Shown piece by piece: positions 13,316-13,467 of a stretch of 13,467 bases of DNA (the stretch's first letter is position 1; each line of letters starts with the position of its first letter). Under the pieces are notes generated by a model, which was not told where the DNA came from, did not search any database, and worked only from the letters and a program-made list of their open reading frames with translations. A program made the position numbers and the translations under genes. Source of the stretch: Kiritimatiellia bacterium (GTDB lineage: Bacteria; Verrucomicrobiota; Kiritimatiellia; RFP12; UBA1067); the NCBI GenBank assembly GCA_016302985.1, contig JAEDMN010000072.1, forward strand, positions 1 to 13,467, read 5' to 3'.

Positions 13316-13467
13316 CTATTCGCCGATCTTCTTGATCGTGTCCGTGCTGATCTCCTCCGCCGCGTCCTTGGCGCTGGATCCCTCCTGCTCGGAGATCGCC
13401 TCGGTGGCGCCCGCGACCTTCTTGCCCACGCCGCGGCTGAAATAGGTGAACACCGCGATCAGGGAGA
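13316..13467 (-). CDS. C-terminal part of a small Flp-type pilin-like protein (5' end outside window)
   Basis: Forty-nine residues and a TAG stop are visible. The reading begins SLIAVFTYFSRGVGKKVAGATEAI and ends in an Asp/Glu/Lys-rich tail (DTIKKIGE). A hydrophobic stretch followed by VFTYFSRGVGKKV resembles the end of the helix of type IVb (Flp) pilins, where Ala/Val-rich helix residues lead into a short polar tail. The position as the gene before tadE in a Tad operon supports this. The prepilin cleavage site and start are beyond the window, so a pseudopilin or another small membrane protein is possible. Confidence 0.5.
   Translation of the reverse strand, partial: SLIAVFTYFSRGVGKKVAGATEAISEQEGSSAKDAAEEISTDTIKKIGE

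Noticed and set aside
1..13467. CRISPR array, insertion sequence, prophage or integrase
   Set aside because: No regularly spaced direct repeats with spacers, no transposase or integrase, and no terminal inverted repeats with target duplication were seen. The 16-bp repeats are too few and one is inverted.

Overview
The window is G+C-rich (about two thirds by eye) bacterial chromosome, and every recognisable gene lies on the minus strand. It holds two tightly packed operons, three tRNA genes and one structured intergenic region. The closest fit is a member of the PVC group (Verrucomicrobiota/Kiritimatiellota-like). The reasons are a ddl-ftsQ-ftsA-ftsZ cluster with an unusually divergent FtsZ, a MutL with an eroded endonuclease site, and a Tad pilus locus in a high-GC background. 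This placement is an inference from gene character, not a database match.

Layout in the direction of transcription, from high to low coordinates. (1) 13467 to 6938 is a Tad/Flp-type pilus operon: a partial small pilin-like protein, a TadE-like pseudopilin, a TadG-like protein, a second TadE-like pseudopilin, a small secreted protein of unknown function, CpaB, a TadA/CpaF ATPase with an N-terminal FHA domain, and TadB. Genes overlap or are separated by a few bases. No secretin (RcpA/CpaC), TadC, TadV peptidase or TadZ/CpaE is visible, so the locus is split or continues beyond the right edge. (2) tRNA-Ala(GGC) follows, with its own promoter and a strong terminator. (3) 6670 to 622 is ddl-ftsQ-ftsA-ftsZ-mutL. 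It starts from an extended -10 promoter that makes ddl nearly leaderless. mutL carries a one-base frameshift in a run of five G. (4) tRNA-Pro(CGG) follows, with a consensus promoter starting inside the mutL-tRNA gap and a 13-bp perfect terminator hairpin. (5) 106-462 has no convincing gene. It carries three copies of a 16-bp motif and a 32-nt stem-loop. (6) A tRNA-Asn(GTT), cut by the left edge, closes the window.

The division operon links peptidoglycan precursor synthesis (Ddl) with divisome assembly (FtsQ, FtsA, FtsZ) and mismatch repair (MutL). The Tad operon supplies the inner-membrane motor, periplasmic and pseudopilin parts of a surface pilus. The most unusual features are an identically spaced CGTTTTCA element just downstream of the -10 box of all three tRNA genes, the altered catalytic loop of FtsZ, the 16-bp repeat plus hairpin array, and the MutL changes.
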